From Tindallia magadiensis (GTDB lineage: Bacteria; Bacillota; Clostridia; Peptostreptococcales; Tindalliaceae), in NCBI RefSeq assembly GCF_900113635.1, contig NZ_FOQA01000007.1:91454-155453 (forward strand): 64,000 nucleotides of DNA, written 5' to 3'. Position numbers and translations under genes: made by a program. A model generated the notes under the pieces. The model was not told the DNA's origin, ran no database searches, and saw nothing but the letters and a program-made list of their open reading frames with translations. Of the stretch, positions 8,221 through 16,240 are shown piece after piece (within the stretch, counting starts at the first letter, position 1; each line of letters starts with the position of its first letter).

Positions 8221-9483
8221 ATGGGAGAGAAAAAGTTTCATCCGGGTTGGCCTGTTACCATAGCAGGTGTTGGAGTTAACTTGATGTTAGGAGTACTGTA
8301 TACGTGGGGTGTTATTTCAGCTGCATTGATCGATCAGTTGGGTTGGACAGCAACCATATCCCAGGTACCTTATATGTTTGCCTGTGCAATGTTTGCTTTT
8401 TCCATGGTTCCGGGTGGTAGACTTCAAGATAGGCTTGGCCCTAGACCAGTTATTATGGCATCAGCTGTTATGGTAGGAGTTGGCTTTATCATTTCCGGGC
8501 TATTTCTTACTCCGATCGGTCTGACTATTTTTTTTGGAATTATTGCCGGTATGGGTATTGGAACAGGTTATGCAGCACCAACACCGGCGGCTGTAAAGTG
8601 GTTTAGTGCAAAAAAGAGAGGGCTTATTTCAGGAGTAGTTGTCAGTGGATTTGGACTAGCGCCCCTATATATTGCACCATTAACCAATTTTTTATTAAGT
8701 ACTTATGGAATTCAAAGAACCTTTTTTATACTAGGTGGAGCCTTTTTAATTCTTATCATGATTTTAGCACAATTCATTAAAAATCCTCCTCATGGATATA
8801 GTCCGCCGGACGAAGAACCTTCTGAAGTCCAGCAGAAAGTTTCAGTAGAGTCAGCCAAAGTAAAAGTAGATTACGAGTGGCATGAAGTGTTAAAAACAAA
8901 ACAATTTTACCAACTCTGGATCATGTTTTCCTTTGGTACTTTTGCCGGACTCTTGATTATAGGACAACTTTCTAAAATAGGTCTAGAACAAGCTGGAATG
9001 CAAAATGCCTATATACTCGTTGGGATCTATGCAATTTTCAACTTTGCCGGAAGAATCGGTTGTGGAATTTTATCAGATAAATTTGGTAGGATGCGGACAC
9101 TTTTAGCAATGTTTGTTTTGCAAGTAATTGTATACGCTTTTTTTGCGACATTCACTACTCCACCAATTTTAATGATGGGAGTATCTGTAGTAGGATTTAC
9201 TTTTGGAGGAATGTTAACACTGTTTCCTTCGGCAACCGTAGACTATTTTGGAATTAAAAACTTTGGCATGAATTATGGAATGGTTATTACGGCTTGGGGT
9301 ATTGGTGGTGTTCTTGGTCCTTTGCTGGGAGGAATTGTCCGTGATGTTACGGGAACCTATGGCATTAGCTATTTAGTATCAGGAGTGCTGAGTGCGACAG
9401 GGGCTATTCTGACGCTTACTACAAAGCCACCTAAAGAAGAGGCGGTAAAAGAGGAAATGGAACCAGAAACAGTAACTCCATAA
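8221..9483 (+). CDS. MFS transporter, oxalate/formate antiporter-like (OFA)
   Basis: A 420-residue major facilitator with twelve predicted helices and a central cytoplasmic loop (about residues 195-225). Motifs such as GVGVNLMLGVLYTWGV, GRLQDRLGPRP, GTGYAAPTPAAVKWF and GRIGCGILSDKFGR resemble the OxlT/YhjX-type OFA subfamily of monocarboxylate carriers. The substrate cannot be read from the sequence; oxalate, formate, lactate or pyruvate are candidates. ATG 8221 follows AGGAGG by six bases; TTG 8218 is less likely. The gene appears monocistronic. Confidence 0.85.
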   Translation: MGEKKFHPGWPVTIAGVGVNLMLGVLYTWGVISAALIDQLGWTATISQVPYMFACAMFAFSMVPGGRLQDRLGPRPVIMASAVMVGVGFIISGLFLTPIGLTIFFGIIAGMGIGTGYAAPTPAAVKWFSAKKRGLISGVVVSGFGLAPLYIAPLTNFLLSTYGIQRTFFILGGAFLILIMILAQFIKNPPHGYSPPDEEPSEVQQKVSVESAKVKVDYEWHEVLKTKQFYQLWIMFSFGTFAGLLIIGQLSKIGLEQAGMQNAYILVGIYAIFNFAGRIGCGILSDKFGRMRTLLAMFVLQVIVYAFFATFTTPPILMMGVSVVGFTFGGMLTLFPSATVDYFGIKNFGMNYGMVITAWGIGGVLGPLLGGIVRDVTGTYGISYLVSGVLSATGAILTLTTKPPKEEAVKEEMEPETVTP

Positions 9484-9496
9484 AATATTAAGTGAT

Positions 9497-9574
9497 AAAG
9501 AAGTGGCTATAGATGATCACAGCTGAGGTGAATGGGTAAAAAATAAGGCTGGATTCATCTATGGGCACTTCTTT
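9497..9574. other. Long imperfect inverted repeat downstream of the MFS gene
   Basis: A 20-base arm at 9497-9516 pairs with 9555-9574 with only two or three imperfect pairs (arms contain AAAGAAGTG and CACTTCTTT), enclosing about 38 bases. It lies between convergent genes (MFS and acylphosphatase), and the right arm ends in CTTTTG, so it may act as a bidirectional terminator. The large loop is unusual for one. No homologous copy was noticed elsewhere in the window. Confidence 0.5.
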
Positions 9575-9642
9575 TGCATGATAAGCTTTATCCAATAAAC
9601 AGTTTATCTATAAGTAGCGTGACAGCATTTGCTGGTTATTGC

Positions 9643-9921
9643 TTAGCAGGTTGTACGAACAACAAAGCCTTGGATGCTTTGATCGGGCTTTTGAGGTGAT
9701 GCGATTAACTCCTCTACAACGGCTTGTGATGGCCCTGTTTGTGCCCAGGACTTCATTAGGTTAACCTGTTCTTTATCTCCCTGAACAAAAATCTCAACAG
9801 ACCCATCCTTTCTATTTCTAACCCATCCTTCAAGATTTAAATCGAGAGCTCGCTCTCGTGTGCTATATCTAAAAGCAACGCCTTGAACGGTTCCCCTGAC
9901 AATCATATGTAATGCTGGCAT
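9643..9921 (-). CDS. acyP: Acylphosphatase
   Basis: Acylphosphatases hydrolyse carboxyl-phosphate bonds such as that of acetyl phosphate. The 92-residue protein has the family signature VRGTVQGVAFRYST, whose Arg binds the phosphate, and the catalytic Asn in LEGWVRNRKDGSVEIFVQG. Length matches the family. It stands alone on the minus strand between the MFS carrier and the peroxiredoxin. A ribosome binding site (AGGAG) precedes the ATG. Confidence 0.95.
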   Translation of the reverse strand: MPALHMIVRGTVQGVAFRYSTRERALDLNLEGWVRNRKDGSVEIFVQGDKEQVNLMKSWAQTGPSQAVVEELIASPQKPDQSIQGFVVRTTC

Positions 9922-10049
9922 TTTTTCATCTCCTAACTATATTATTGTTCTGATGTATCTATACCCGTTCTGTTACTTGTTTCACTTTTTGTTTTTGCTT
10001 GAATATCTTCCTTTATAGAGGGTAATAGATAGCATCAGGAGGTGCTGGT

Positions 10050-10523
10050 ATGAAAAAAATAAAATTAATGGAAAAAGTTCCTGATTTTGAAAGGTTAGAT
10101 CAGGAAGAAAATAAGATTAAATTAAGTGATTTTGAAGGAAAAAAAGTATTGTTATACTTTTATCCAAAGGATAACACACCGGGATGAACAACAGAAGCCT
10201 CTGAGTTCAGAGACTTATACGAACAGTTTCAGTCATTGAATACAGTCATACTAGGTGTGAGTCGTGATTCGTTAAAATCACATCAGAAATTTTCGCAAAA
10301 ACACAGCATACCATTTTCTTTACTGGTAGATGATGATGAGTTCTTACACAATCAGTTTGATGTTATTAAAGAAAAGAAGCTATTTGGAAAAATAGGATTA
10401 GGGACGGAGCGTTCAACTTTCTTGATAAATGAAATGGGTGTATTGATAGAGGAATACCGAAAAGTTAAAGCAAAAGGCCATGCAGAAGAAATGCTGAAAA
10501 AGATTGAAATAATGGAAAAATAG
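10050..10523 (+). CDS. Selenocysteine-containing peroxiredoxin (BCP/AhpC-TSA family)
   Basis: Reading from ATG 10050, which has an excellent AGGAGGTG site five bases upstream, gives a 157-residue thiol-peroxidase with one in-frame TGA at 10185-10187. The TGA is codon 46 and falls exactly where the peroxidatic Cys sits in the BCP motif: PKDNTPG-[UGA]-TTEASEFRD. The frame continues cleanly after it to a normal stop (GVSRDS, TFLINEMGVL). A hairpin beginning about eight bases after the UGA resembles a bacterial SECIS. The usual resolving Cys five residues later is Ser51, and the protein has no other Cys, so selenocysteine would be its only redox residue. It should reduce peroxides using a thiol or thioredoxin partner. 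Translation needs SelA, SelB, SelC and SelD encoded elsewhere. A nonsense mutation is the alternative, but the position argues strongly for Sec. Confidence 0.9.
10195..10216 (+). promoter_or_regulatory. Candidate bacterial SECIS element
   Basis: Immediately after the UGA codon, AAG-C-CTCTG (10195-10203) pairs with CAGAG-A-CTT (10208-10216), with one C/A mismatch, around the tetraloop AGTT. The loop carries G at its second position and begins 16 bases after the UGA, within the range described for bacterial SECIS hairpins read by SelB. Confidence 0.75.
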
Positions 10524-10530
10524 AATGAGA

Positions 10531-10579
10531 GACAGGATTGTTTAACGAAATTATCAGTTAAACATACCTGTCTTTTTTA
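10531..10579 (+). terminator. Terminator of the selenoprotein gene
   Basis: GACAGG (10531-10536) and GTTTAAC (10540-10546) pair with GTTAAAC (10557-10563) and CCTGTC (10567-10572), followed by TTTTTTA. It ends the peroxiredoxin transcript before the HlyD-like gene. Confidence 0.8.
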
Positions 10580-10632
10580 TTATATGGTACAATAGTTTCG
10601 GTAACTAGTACTACAATGAGTGGTGATAATCA

Positions 10633-11946
10633 ATGGCAGAGAAAAAAAATACAACACCTAAAAAAACAAGAAAAAAAAAGAAGAATGTTATTTTTGTTTT
10701 GATGATAGTTCCTGCTATCTTCATTGTAAGCCTGTTTTTTGTATTTCGATTGGGACCTGTTATCAGTCATTTTAGAGTAAATACATCTATTGTTGAATTT
10801 GGAACGTTGGAAACAATAGTACAGGTGGAGGCTGTTGTGGCTAGAGAAGAAACACAATATTCACTTCCACAGACAGGACGGATCAATTGGAATGTAGCTA
10901 GTGGAGAAAAGGTAGCAAAACAACAAAAAATAGCTGATATCATTGTATCAGAATCGGATCAATCCATGTTGATGGAAATAGAAATGATTAACATGAGAAT
11001 TCAGACCATGGAAGCAGGAGAAGAAATGGAATCATTTTCTGAAAATGCTACACATCAGCTAAATAATCGTATCGATCATTTAGTGTCTGATTTATCACAT
11101 AATGTGCAAATGAACCAATATGAACTTGCCTTTAAAAATCGTTATGTTCTTGAAGAAACAGTCCAACAACTAAAAACCATACAGGCTAGTCAGAACCTTC
11201 CTGAAATGAGTATTGAAGAGTTAAAACGACGGAAGCAAACGATTCAGCAAGAAATTCAGTCCCATTCTAATGAAATAAGAGCTGAAGAATCTGGAACATA
11301 TTCCTTTGGAAGTGATGATTTGGAAAAAAGCTTATCAGTAGAAAGCTTAGATCAAGAAGTAGTAGTAGATCTTTTTTCCAGAAACCCATCGGATATCAAA
11401 AGAATACAAGAAAATGATGAGTACTATCGAATTATCCGGCAGCATAACTGGAAACTGATTGCGAGAGTACCTGAAGAATATCTGCTATTTTATGAAGTCG
11501 ACATGCGGGCGCAGATTAGAGATATTTATCAACAAAGAGTAATTAGGGGAATCGTTAAGGATGTTATAGAATCTGAAGAAGGTTATTTCGTTGTTTTTAA
11601 GCTTAATCAGCCATTGGAAGGATGGCATGATCAAAGATTCTTAGAGGTAGAATTGATACCGCGAAAATTTGAAGGATTGAAAGTTCCGGCATCGGCGCTG
11701 GTAGAAAAGAATGGCGTTGAGGGAGTTTATCGTGTTGACTTGAATGGATACGCTGTATTTATGCCCATTGAGGAAATAGGACGAGCCTATGAAATGGTTG
11801 TCGTTAAAGAAGGCAGAATTGAACTTTCGATAAGTACAAGAGGGAATGACCAGGAGGATGAAGTTCAAATGGTAGACACCCTTAGAAGATATGATCAAAT
11901 TGTTGTCAATCCAGAGAATATTCAAGAAGGTCAACGTGTTAGATAA
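10633..11946 (+). CDS. HlyD-like membrane-anchored periplasmic adaptor-type protein
   Basis: A 437-residue protein with a Lys-rich N-terminus, one membrane helix (about residues 17-40), a lipoyl/barrel-sandwich segment (VEAVVAREETQYSLPQTGRINW...VASGEKV), a long helical region (about 110-240) and C-terminal beta domains (VPASALVEKNGVEGVYRV, YDQIVVNPENIQEGQRV). This is the layout of HlyD/membrane-fusion proteins. No ABC permease or ATPase lies beside it, and it opens the yggS-sepF-yggT-ylmH-divIVA cluster, a placement recurrent in Clostridia. That suggests an envelope or division role rather than efflux, which is inference. A TACAAT box precedes it at about 10588. Confidence 0.8.
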   Translation: MAEKKNTTPKKTRKKKKNVIFVLMIVPAIFIVSLFFVFRLGPVISHFRVNTSIVEFGTLETIVQVEAVVAREETQYSLPQTGRINWNVASGEKVAKQQKIADIIVSESDQSMLMEIEMINMRIQTMEAGEEMESFSENATHQLNNRIDHLVSDLSHNVQMNQYELAFKNRYVLEETVQQLKTIQASQNLPEMSIEELKRRKQTIQQEIQSHSNEIRAEESGTYSFGSDDLEKSLSVESLDQEVVVDLFSRNPSDIKRIQENDEYYRIIRQHNWKLIARVPEEYLLFYEVDMRAQIRDIYQQRVIRGIVKDVIESEEGYFVVFKLNQPLEGWHDQRFLEVELIPRKFEGLKVPASALVEKNGVEGVYRVDLNGYAVFMPIEEIGRAYEMVVVKEGRIELSISTRGNDQEDEVQMVDTLRRYDQIVVNPENIQEGQRVR

Positions 11947-11965
11947 TTAGGATAGGAGAGATAAA

Positions 11966-12658
11966 ATGAGCATTTCTACTAATATAACGGTATTGAAAAA
12001 GCGAATTCAAGAAGCACTACAAAAGTCAGCTGATCCTAGTAAAAAAGTTCAGATCATTGGAGTAACAAAGACAATTAAGCCAGAAAAAATTCAAGAAGCC
12101 ATGGATCTTGGAATGAATCATTTGGGAGAAAATAAAGTACAAGAACTTTTAACAAAATATGAAGCCATAGGACCAGCTCCACAATGGCATATGATTGGAC
12201 ATTTGCAAAGAAATAAAGTAAAATATATAGTTGATAAAGTTAGCCTTATTCACTCCTTGGACTCATTATCTTTGGCAGAAGAAATAAACAAAAGGGCAAG
12301 CAAAACAAACCGAACCATCGATGTTTTGATTCAGGTGAATGTGTCAGGAGAAGAGAGTAAATTTGGAGTTGAGCCTAACGAAGCTGTATCTCTTGCTAAA
12401 CAAATAGAGTCCATGAATTGTGTTCGTATAAAAGGTCTCATGACGATGGCGCCATTTACAGCAAATACAACCATTACAAGAGATTGCTTTAAAAGATTAT
12501 TTGAGTTAAACGAGAAAATGAAAGAATTAAAATTAGCTCATGCTCATATGGAATACTTGAGCATGGGTATGTCAAATGATTATGATATCGCATTGGAAGA
12601 AGGATCGAATATGATAAGAATAGGAAGTGCGATATTTGGAAATCGCAAGTATGATTAA
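11966..12658 (+). CDS. ylmE: YggS family pyridoxal-phosphate homeostasis protein
   Basis: A 230-residue alanine-racemase-fold PLP carrier that buffers PLP and affects amino-acid metabolism. Motifs are IGVTKTIKPEKIQEAMDLG (PLP Lys near residue 35), LGENKVQEL, WHMIGHLQRNKVK, HSLDSL, QVNVSGEESKFGV, GLMTMAP and LSMGMSNDYDIALEEGSNMIRIGSAIFG. RBS TAGGAGAG precedes ATG. It starts the conserved ylmE-F-G-H order leading to divIVA. Confidence 0.96.
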   Translation: MSISTNITVLKKRIQEALQKSADPSKKVQIIGVTKTIKPEKIQEAMDLGMNHLGENKVQELLTKYEAIGPAPQWHMIGHLQRNKVKYIVDKVSLIHSLDSLSLAEEINKRASKTNRTIDVLIQVNVSGEESKFGVEPNEAVSLAKQIESMNCVRIKGLMTMAPFTANTTITRDCFKRLFELNEKMKELKLAHAHMEYLSMGMSNDYDIALEEGSNMIRIGSAIFGNRKYD

Positions 12659-12673
12659 GAGAGGAAGGTTGTT

Positions 12674-13126
12674 ATGGCAGAAAAATTTGTTGATAAAGTG
12701 AAGCATTTTATGGGTTTGGATGTTTTTGAGGAAGAAGATGATGAGGACGTTTATCCAGAACCTCTCTATCCGTCACAAGAAGAAATCAGAGGAGAAAGTC
12801 ATCCTAAAGCTAATAAAGTTGTTAATATTCATACAACAAGTCAGATGAAAGTCGTTATTTTTGAGCCAAGTGCGTATGACGAAGTTCAAAATATAGTAGA
12901 TAATTTAAAAAACAGAAAGCCTGTTATTGTAAACTTGGAAACATTGGAGTCGGATGTAGCCAGAAAAATATTTGAATTTCTGAATGGAGCTATTTATGCT
13001 CTGGATGGCAGTATTCAAAAGGTTTCCTCTGAAATATTTATTCTTGCGCCTAACAATGTTGAAATAGCAGGTAATATTAAGGAAGAACTTAAAAGCAAAG
13101 GGGTATTTCCCTGGCAAAACAGATAA
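12674..13126 (+). CDS. sepF: Cell division protein SepF
   Basis: SepF binds the FtsZ C-terminal peptide and the membrane and organises Z-ring filaments. The 150-residue protein has an N-terminal amphipathic segment (about residues 1-15), an acidic linker and the C-terminal SepF domain (VVIFEPSAYDEVQNIVDNL, VNLETLESDVARKIFEFLNGAIYALDGSIQKVS, IFILAPNNVEI). It ends FPWQNR. As ftsA is not next to ftsZ here, SepF may be the main membrane anchor, which is inference. Confidence 0.96.
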   Translation: MAEKFVDKVKHFMGLDVFEEEDDEDVYPEPLYPSQEEIRGESHPKANKVVNIHTTSQMKVVIFEPSAYDEVQNIVDNLKNRKPVIVNLETLESDVARKIFEFLNGAIYALDGSIQKVSSEIFILAPNNVEIAGNIKEELKSKGVFPWQNR

Positions 13127-13140
13127 AGGAGAGTGACAGT

Positions 13141-13416
13141 TTGTTTTCGACAACGACAATTATGATGGCCGTACACTATTTTGCTAGACTATTAAACTTT
13201 TTTATTCTAGTGAGGGTGATTTTCTCATGGATCCGCGTAAATCCCTATAGTGCTGCTGGTCAGTTTATTTATGGTGTAACAGAACCGATATTAGCACCAA
13301 TAAGAGGGCTTATTCAGGATGTTTTTAAGTATCAGGGAATGATTGATTTTTCGCCTATTCTTGGGATTGTAATGATTAATATGGTATCTAATTTTGTGAT
13401 TAATATATTAAGATAA
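13141..13416 (+). CDS. ylmG: YggT family membrane protein
   Basis: A 91-residue protein with two membrane helices (about residues 5-27 and 68-90) separated by the conserved IRVNPYSAAGQFIYGVTEPILAPIR, which defines the YggT/YlmG family. The start is TTG 13141 with AAAGGAG about nine bases upstream. The gene keeps its place between sepF and ylmH. Its family is linked to envelope or division functions without a known biochemical activity. Confidence 0.93.
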   Translation: MFSTTTIMMAVHYFARLLNFFILVRVIFSWIRVNPYSAAGQFIYGVTEPILAPIRGLIQDVFKYQGMIDFSPILGIVMINMVSNFVINILR

Positions 13417-13431
13417 GATACACTTTATAAA

Positions 13432-14235
13432 GTGGAAGGTTTGACGTTATTTATGAAAGAGAATGAGCTAAACTTCATTACAGATGACTATATAAGAAAC
13501 ATGTGGAAAAAAATATTAGACCAGGCAGATCGAGCTGTGAGACAGTATCAAACTACCAGTACTTCTTTTTTAACGCCTGCTGAATGGAGTTATTCATCAG
13601 AGATATTAAGATTAGTGCCTAATTTACATTGGACTTTGGATGGTGGTCATGAGCATACAGAACGAAAGAGGCTGTACATGAGACATGAAGACCTAGCTGG
13701 AGTTCCACAAGATTCGTGTATAGATATATTATCGATTCGGTCTACGTCTAAATTTCGCTCATTGACTCATCGGGATTACTTAGGTTCGATTCTTTCACTG
13801 GGATTAAAAAGAGAAAAGCTGGGTGATGTGATCGTTTCTGATCATGAAGCGGTTGTATTTGTGGCTAGGGAAGTATCCGAGTTCATTAGGCTTCATCTTA
13901 ATAAAATAGCGAACTGTTCCGTTGAAATTTCGCAAATAAGGCCTGAAAATGTGTTAATAGAAGAACCTGAGTATAAGTTGGTGAAAGGTACTGTAGCTTC
14001 TCTCAGAGCTGACTCTGTTATTGCTCTGGCCTATGCTATTTCTCGAGCCAATGCTCAAACAATGCTCAAACAGGATAAGGTAAAAATTAACTGGAAACAA
14101 AATAGTAAAACAAACTATGAACTCAAAATAAATGATACAATATCCGTTTCTGGAAAAGGAAGAGCTGTCGTACTGGATATTGGAAAAGTTACGAAATCAA
14201 ATAGAAGGCATGTTCTCATTGGACGCAAAAGCTAA
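13432..14235 (+). CDS. ylmH: YlmH-type S4 RNA-binding protein
   Basis: A 267-residue protein with a catalytic-like N-terminal region (FLTPAEWSYSSEILRL, LSIRSTSKFRSLTHRDYLGSILSLGLKREKLGDVIV) and a C-terminal S4 domain (ASLRADSVIALAYAISRANAQTMLKQDKVKINWK, about residues 185-260). YlmH proteins bind ribosomal RNA or ribosomes and have been linked to ribosome rescue. The start is uncertain: GTG 13432 is the longest, while ATG 13453 is preceded by GGAAGG at a rather long distance. It is followed immediately by divIVA. Confidence 0.92.
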   Translation: MEGLTLFMKENELNFITDDYIRNMWKKILDQADRAVRQYQTTSTSFLTPAEWSYSSEILRLVPNLHWTLDGGHEHTERKRLYMRHEDLAGVPQDSCIDILSIRSTSKFRSLTHRDYLGSILSLGLKREKLGDVIVSDHEAVVFVAREVSEFIRLHLNKIANCSVEISQIRPENVLIEEPEYKLVKGTVASLRADSVIALAYAISRANAQTMLKQDKVKINWKQNSKTNYELKINDTISVSGKGRAVVLDIGKVTKSNRRHVLIGRKS

Positions 14236-14253
14236 GTGACGGGAGGAAGAATC

Positions 14254-14793
14254 ATGATTACACCTCTGGATATTCAGAATAAAGAATTCAAGAAAAGTGT
14301 TAGAGGATACAACGAAGCGGAGGTAGATGCCTTTCTTGATGAAATAATGGCTGATTATGAGGTTCTTTATAAAGAAAACCTAGAAATGAAGGAAAAGCTG
14401 GAAATTGATGAGAAGCAAGTTGAAAAATACAAACAAATGGAAGATACCCTAAAGGAAACATTGGTAGTTGCTCAATCAACAGCGGAAGAGTTAAGGGTAA
14501 ATGCTATGAAAAAATCGGATGTTATTATTCAAGAAGCAGAATTAAAGGCAAAAAGTATTATTAATGAAGCTAAGGCGGAAGTGGATAAACTTTATCAACA
14601 GCATGATGAGATGCTTAGACAACTACAAATTTTCAAGACTCGATATCGCACTTTATTACAATCACAGATGGATTCGTTATTAGTAGACGCAACATCCTTG
14701 GCAGATGAACTGTCTTCGCAGAAAACACCACCAAACAAAGATGAAAAAGGAGATAATACACTATCAGAAGACAGGAGAGAAATTGCTGAATGA
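14254..14793 (+). CDS. divIVA: Cell division initiation protein DivIVA
   Basis: DivIVA binds negatively curved membrane at poles and septa. The 179-residue protein has the conserved membrane-binding N-terminus (MITPLDIQNKEFKKSVRGYN, then EAEVDAFLDEI) and a long coiled coil through about residue 150. ATG 14254 lies six bases after GGGAGGA; the upstream in-frame GTG at 14236 has no support. It overlaps lspA by four bases. Confidence 0.96.
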   Translation: MITPLDIQNKEFKKSVRGYNEAEVDAFLDEIMADYEVLYKENLEMKEKLEIDEKQVEKYKQMEDTLKETLVVAQSTAEELRVNAMKKSDVIIQEAELKAKSIINEAKAEVDKLYQQHDEMLRQLQIFKTRYRTLLQSQMDSLLVDATSLADELSSQKTPPNKDEKGDNTLSEDRREIAE

Positions 14794-15236
14794 AATGGGT
14801 TATTATTTTTATAACAATTCTGCTGGATCAACTGTCTAAAAGATTTGCTGTTCTCTACTTAAAAGAATTAGAGCAAATACCTGTAATAGAAGGGTTTTTT
14901 CATTTGCGATATTTAGAAAATCGTGGAGCTGCTTTTGGTCTCTTGCAAGACCGGCAACTATTTTTTTTAGTGATTACAACTTTAATTGTCGGATGGATAT
15001 TTTGGTTTCTTGTTAAAAATCCAAATATGAACCGGCTTTTAGTGATATCTTTAAGCCTGATTTCAGGAGGAGCGATAGGGAATTTTATTGATCGGCTTTT
15101 TTTTGGATATGTTGTTGATTTTTTTGATTTTTTAGTGTGGCCTGTTTTCAATATTGCTGACATTGCAATTGTCATAGGACAGGTGTTACTAATATATTTT
15201 ATTATTAAAGATAAGCCGATTAACGAAGGGATGTAG
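14790..15236 (+). CDS. lspA: Lipoprotein signal peptidase
   Basis: LspA cleaves the signal peptide of diacylglyceryl-modified prolipoproteins. The 148-residue protein has four membrane helices and the two catalytic Asp motifs: GGAIGNFIDRL and VVDFFDF, with ENRGAAFGLL upstream. Substrates in the window include the two GerMN lipoproteins. It overlaps divIVA and precedes rluD by three bases, as in many Firmicutes. Confidence 0.97.
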   Translation: MKWVIIFITILLDQLSKRFAVLYLKELEQIPVIEGFFHLRYLENRGAAFGLLQDRQLFFLVITTLIVGWIFWFLVKNPNMNRLLVISLSLISGGAIGNFIDRLFFGYVVDFFDFLVWPVFNIADIAIVIGQVLLIYFIIKDKPINEGM

Positions 15237-15239
15237 TAC

Positions 15240-16145
15240 ATGGGTAAAAAGCAGTTTAAAGCAGACGATCATCATGACGGCTTAAGGCTTGATCAGTTCC
15301 TGGTTACTCAAATGGAAGAGCATAGTCGCAGTTTTCTTCAAAAATGCATTAAAGAGCATAAGGTACTAGTAAATGATAAGACTCAGAAAAATCGATATGT
15401 GATAAAAACAGGTGATATTATTTCTGTTGATCTGATAGAACCAGAAGAACTTCAGGTAGAAGCTGAAAACATACCGATTGATATTGTTTACGAAGATGAT
15501 TTTTTAGTGGTTATTAATAAACCTCAAAATTTAGTTGTTCATCCATCGGCAGGGCACTGGCAAGGTACGCTGGTGAACGCTTTATTATTTCATTGTAAAG
15601 ATGGATTGTCGGGGATCAATGGAATGATTCGCCCGGGAATTGTGCATAGAATAGATAAAGACACCTCTGGGCTTTTAGTGGTTGCTAAAACAGATCATGC
15701 TCATAAACATCTTGCAAAACAGCTTTCAGAACATACTATGTTACGAAGTTATAAAGCTGTTGTTCGTGGTGTTATAGAAGAAGATGAGATAAAAATTGAT
15801 GCACCGATAGGTAGGCATACGGTTCAAAGAAAAAAAATGGCTGTTGTAAAAGAAGGAAAATCGGCAATAACGAATATAAAGGTTTTGCAGCGGTATCATA
15901 ATCATACATTGATCCATGCAAGCTTAGAAACTGGGAGAACACATCAAATACGTGTTCATATGGCATATATTGGACATCCGGTTGTTGGGGATGAATTATA
16001 CTCTCGACCGGAAAAGCATTTTAACCTTAAGGGTCAGGCGTTACATGCTTATGAACTAGGTTTTCTTCATCCAGAAACAAACAAACTAGTTCACTTTAAT
16101 GCGCCCTTACCATCGTATTTCGAATCTCTGTTAAAAATGATTTAG
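15240..16145 (+). CDS. rluD: RluA/RluD family 23S rRNA pseudouridine synthase
   Basis: A 301-residue enzyme with an N-terminal S4 domain (RLDQFLVTQMEEHSRSFLQK) and the catalytic domain with HRIDKDTSGLLVVAKT, whose Asp is the nucleophile, plus GRTHQIRVHMAYIGHPVVGD. It isomerises uridines in large-subunit rRNA. The gene ends the lspA operon and is closed by a strong hairpin. RluD-type is assigned by family; the exact target uridine is unknown. Confidence 0.93.
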   Translation: MGKKQFKADDHHDGLRLDQFLVTQMEEHSRSFLQKCIKEHKVLVNDKTQKNRYVIKTGDIISVDLIEPEELQVEAENIPIDIVYEDDFLVVINKPQNLVVHPSAGHWQGTLVNALLFHCKDGLSGINGMIRPGIVHRIDKDTSGLLVVAKTDHAHKHLAKQLSEHTMLRSYKAVVRGVIEEDEIKIDAPIGRHTVQRKKMAVVKEGKSAITNIKVLQRYHNHTLIHASLETGRTHQIRVHMAYIGHPVVGDELYSRPEKHFNLKGQALHAYELGFLHPETNKLVHFNAPLPSYFESLLKMI

Positions 16146-16156
16146 ATAGTTAGAAA

Positions 16157-16195
16157 AAGCGGTTAGAAAGGAAGTTTTTTCCTTTCTAACCGCTT
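16157..16195. terminator. Bidirectional terminator between rluD and flavodiiron gene
   Basis: AAGCGGTTAGAAAGG (16157-16171) pairs perfectly over 15 bases with CCTTTCTAACCGCTT (16181-16195) around a T-rich loop. It lies between convergent genes; a short A-run on the left could serve the minus strand. Confidence 0.8.
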
Positions 16196-16240
16196 AATAG
16201 TTTGTTACTGTTTACAGTGTGAAAATAATACATTTAATGC

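Noticed and set aside
10050..10523. Peroxiredoxin pseudogene with a nonsense codon
   Set aside because: The stop is UGA exactly at the catalytic Cys, followed by a SECIS-like hairpin, with a perfect ribosome site and otherwise intact frame; selenocysteine explains all of this better.
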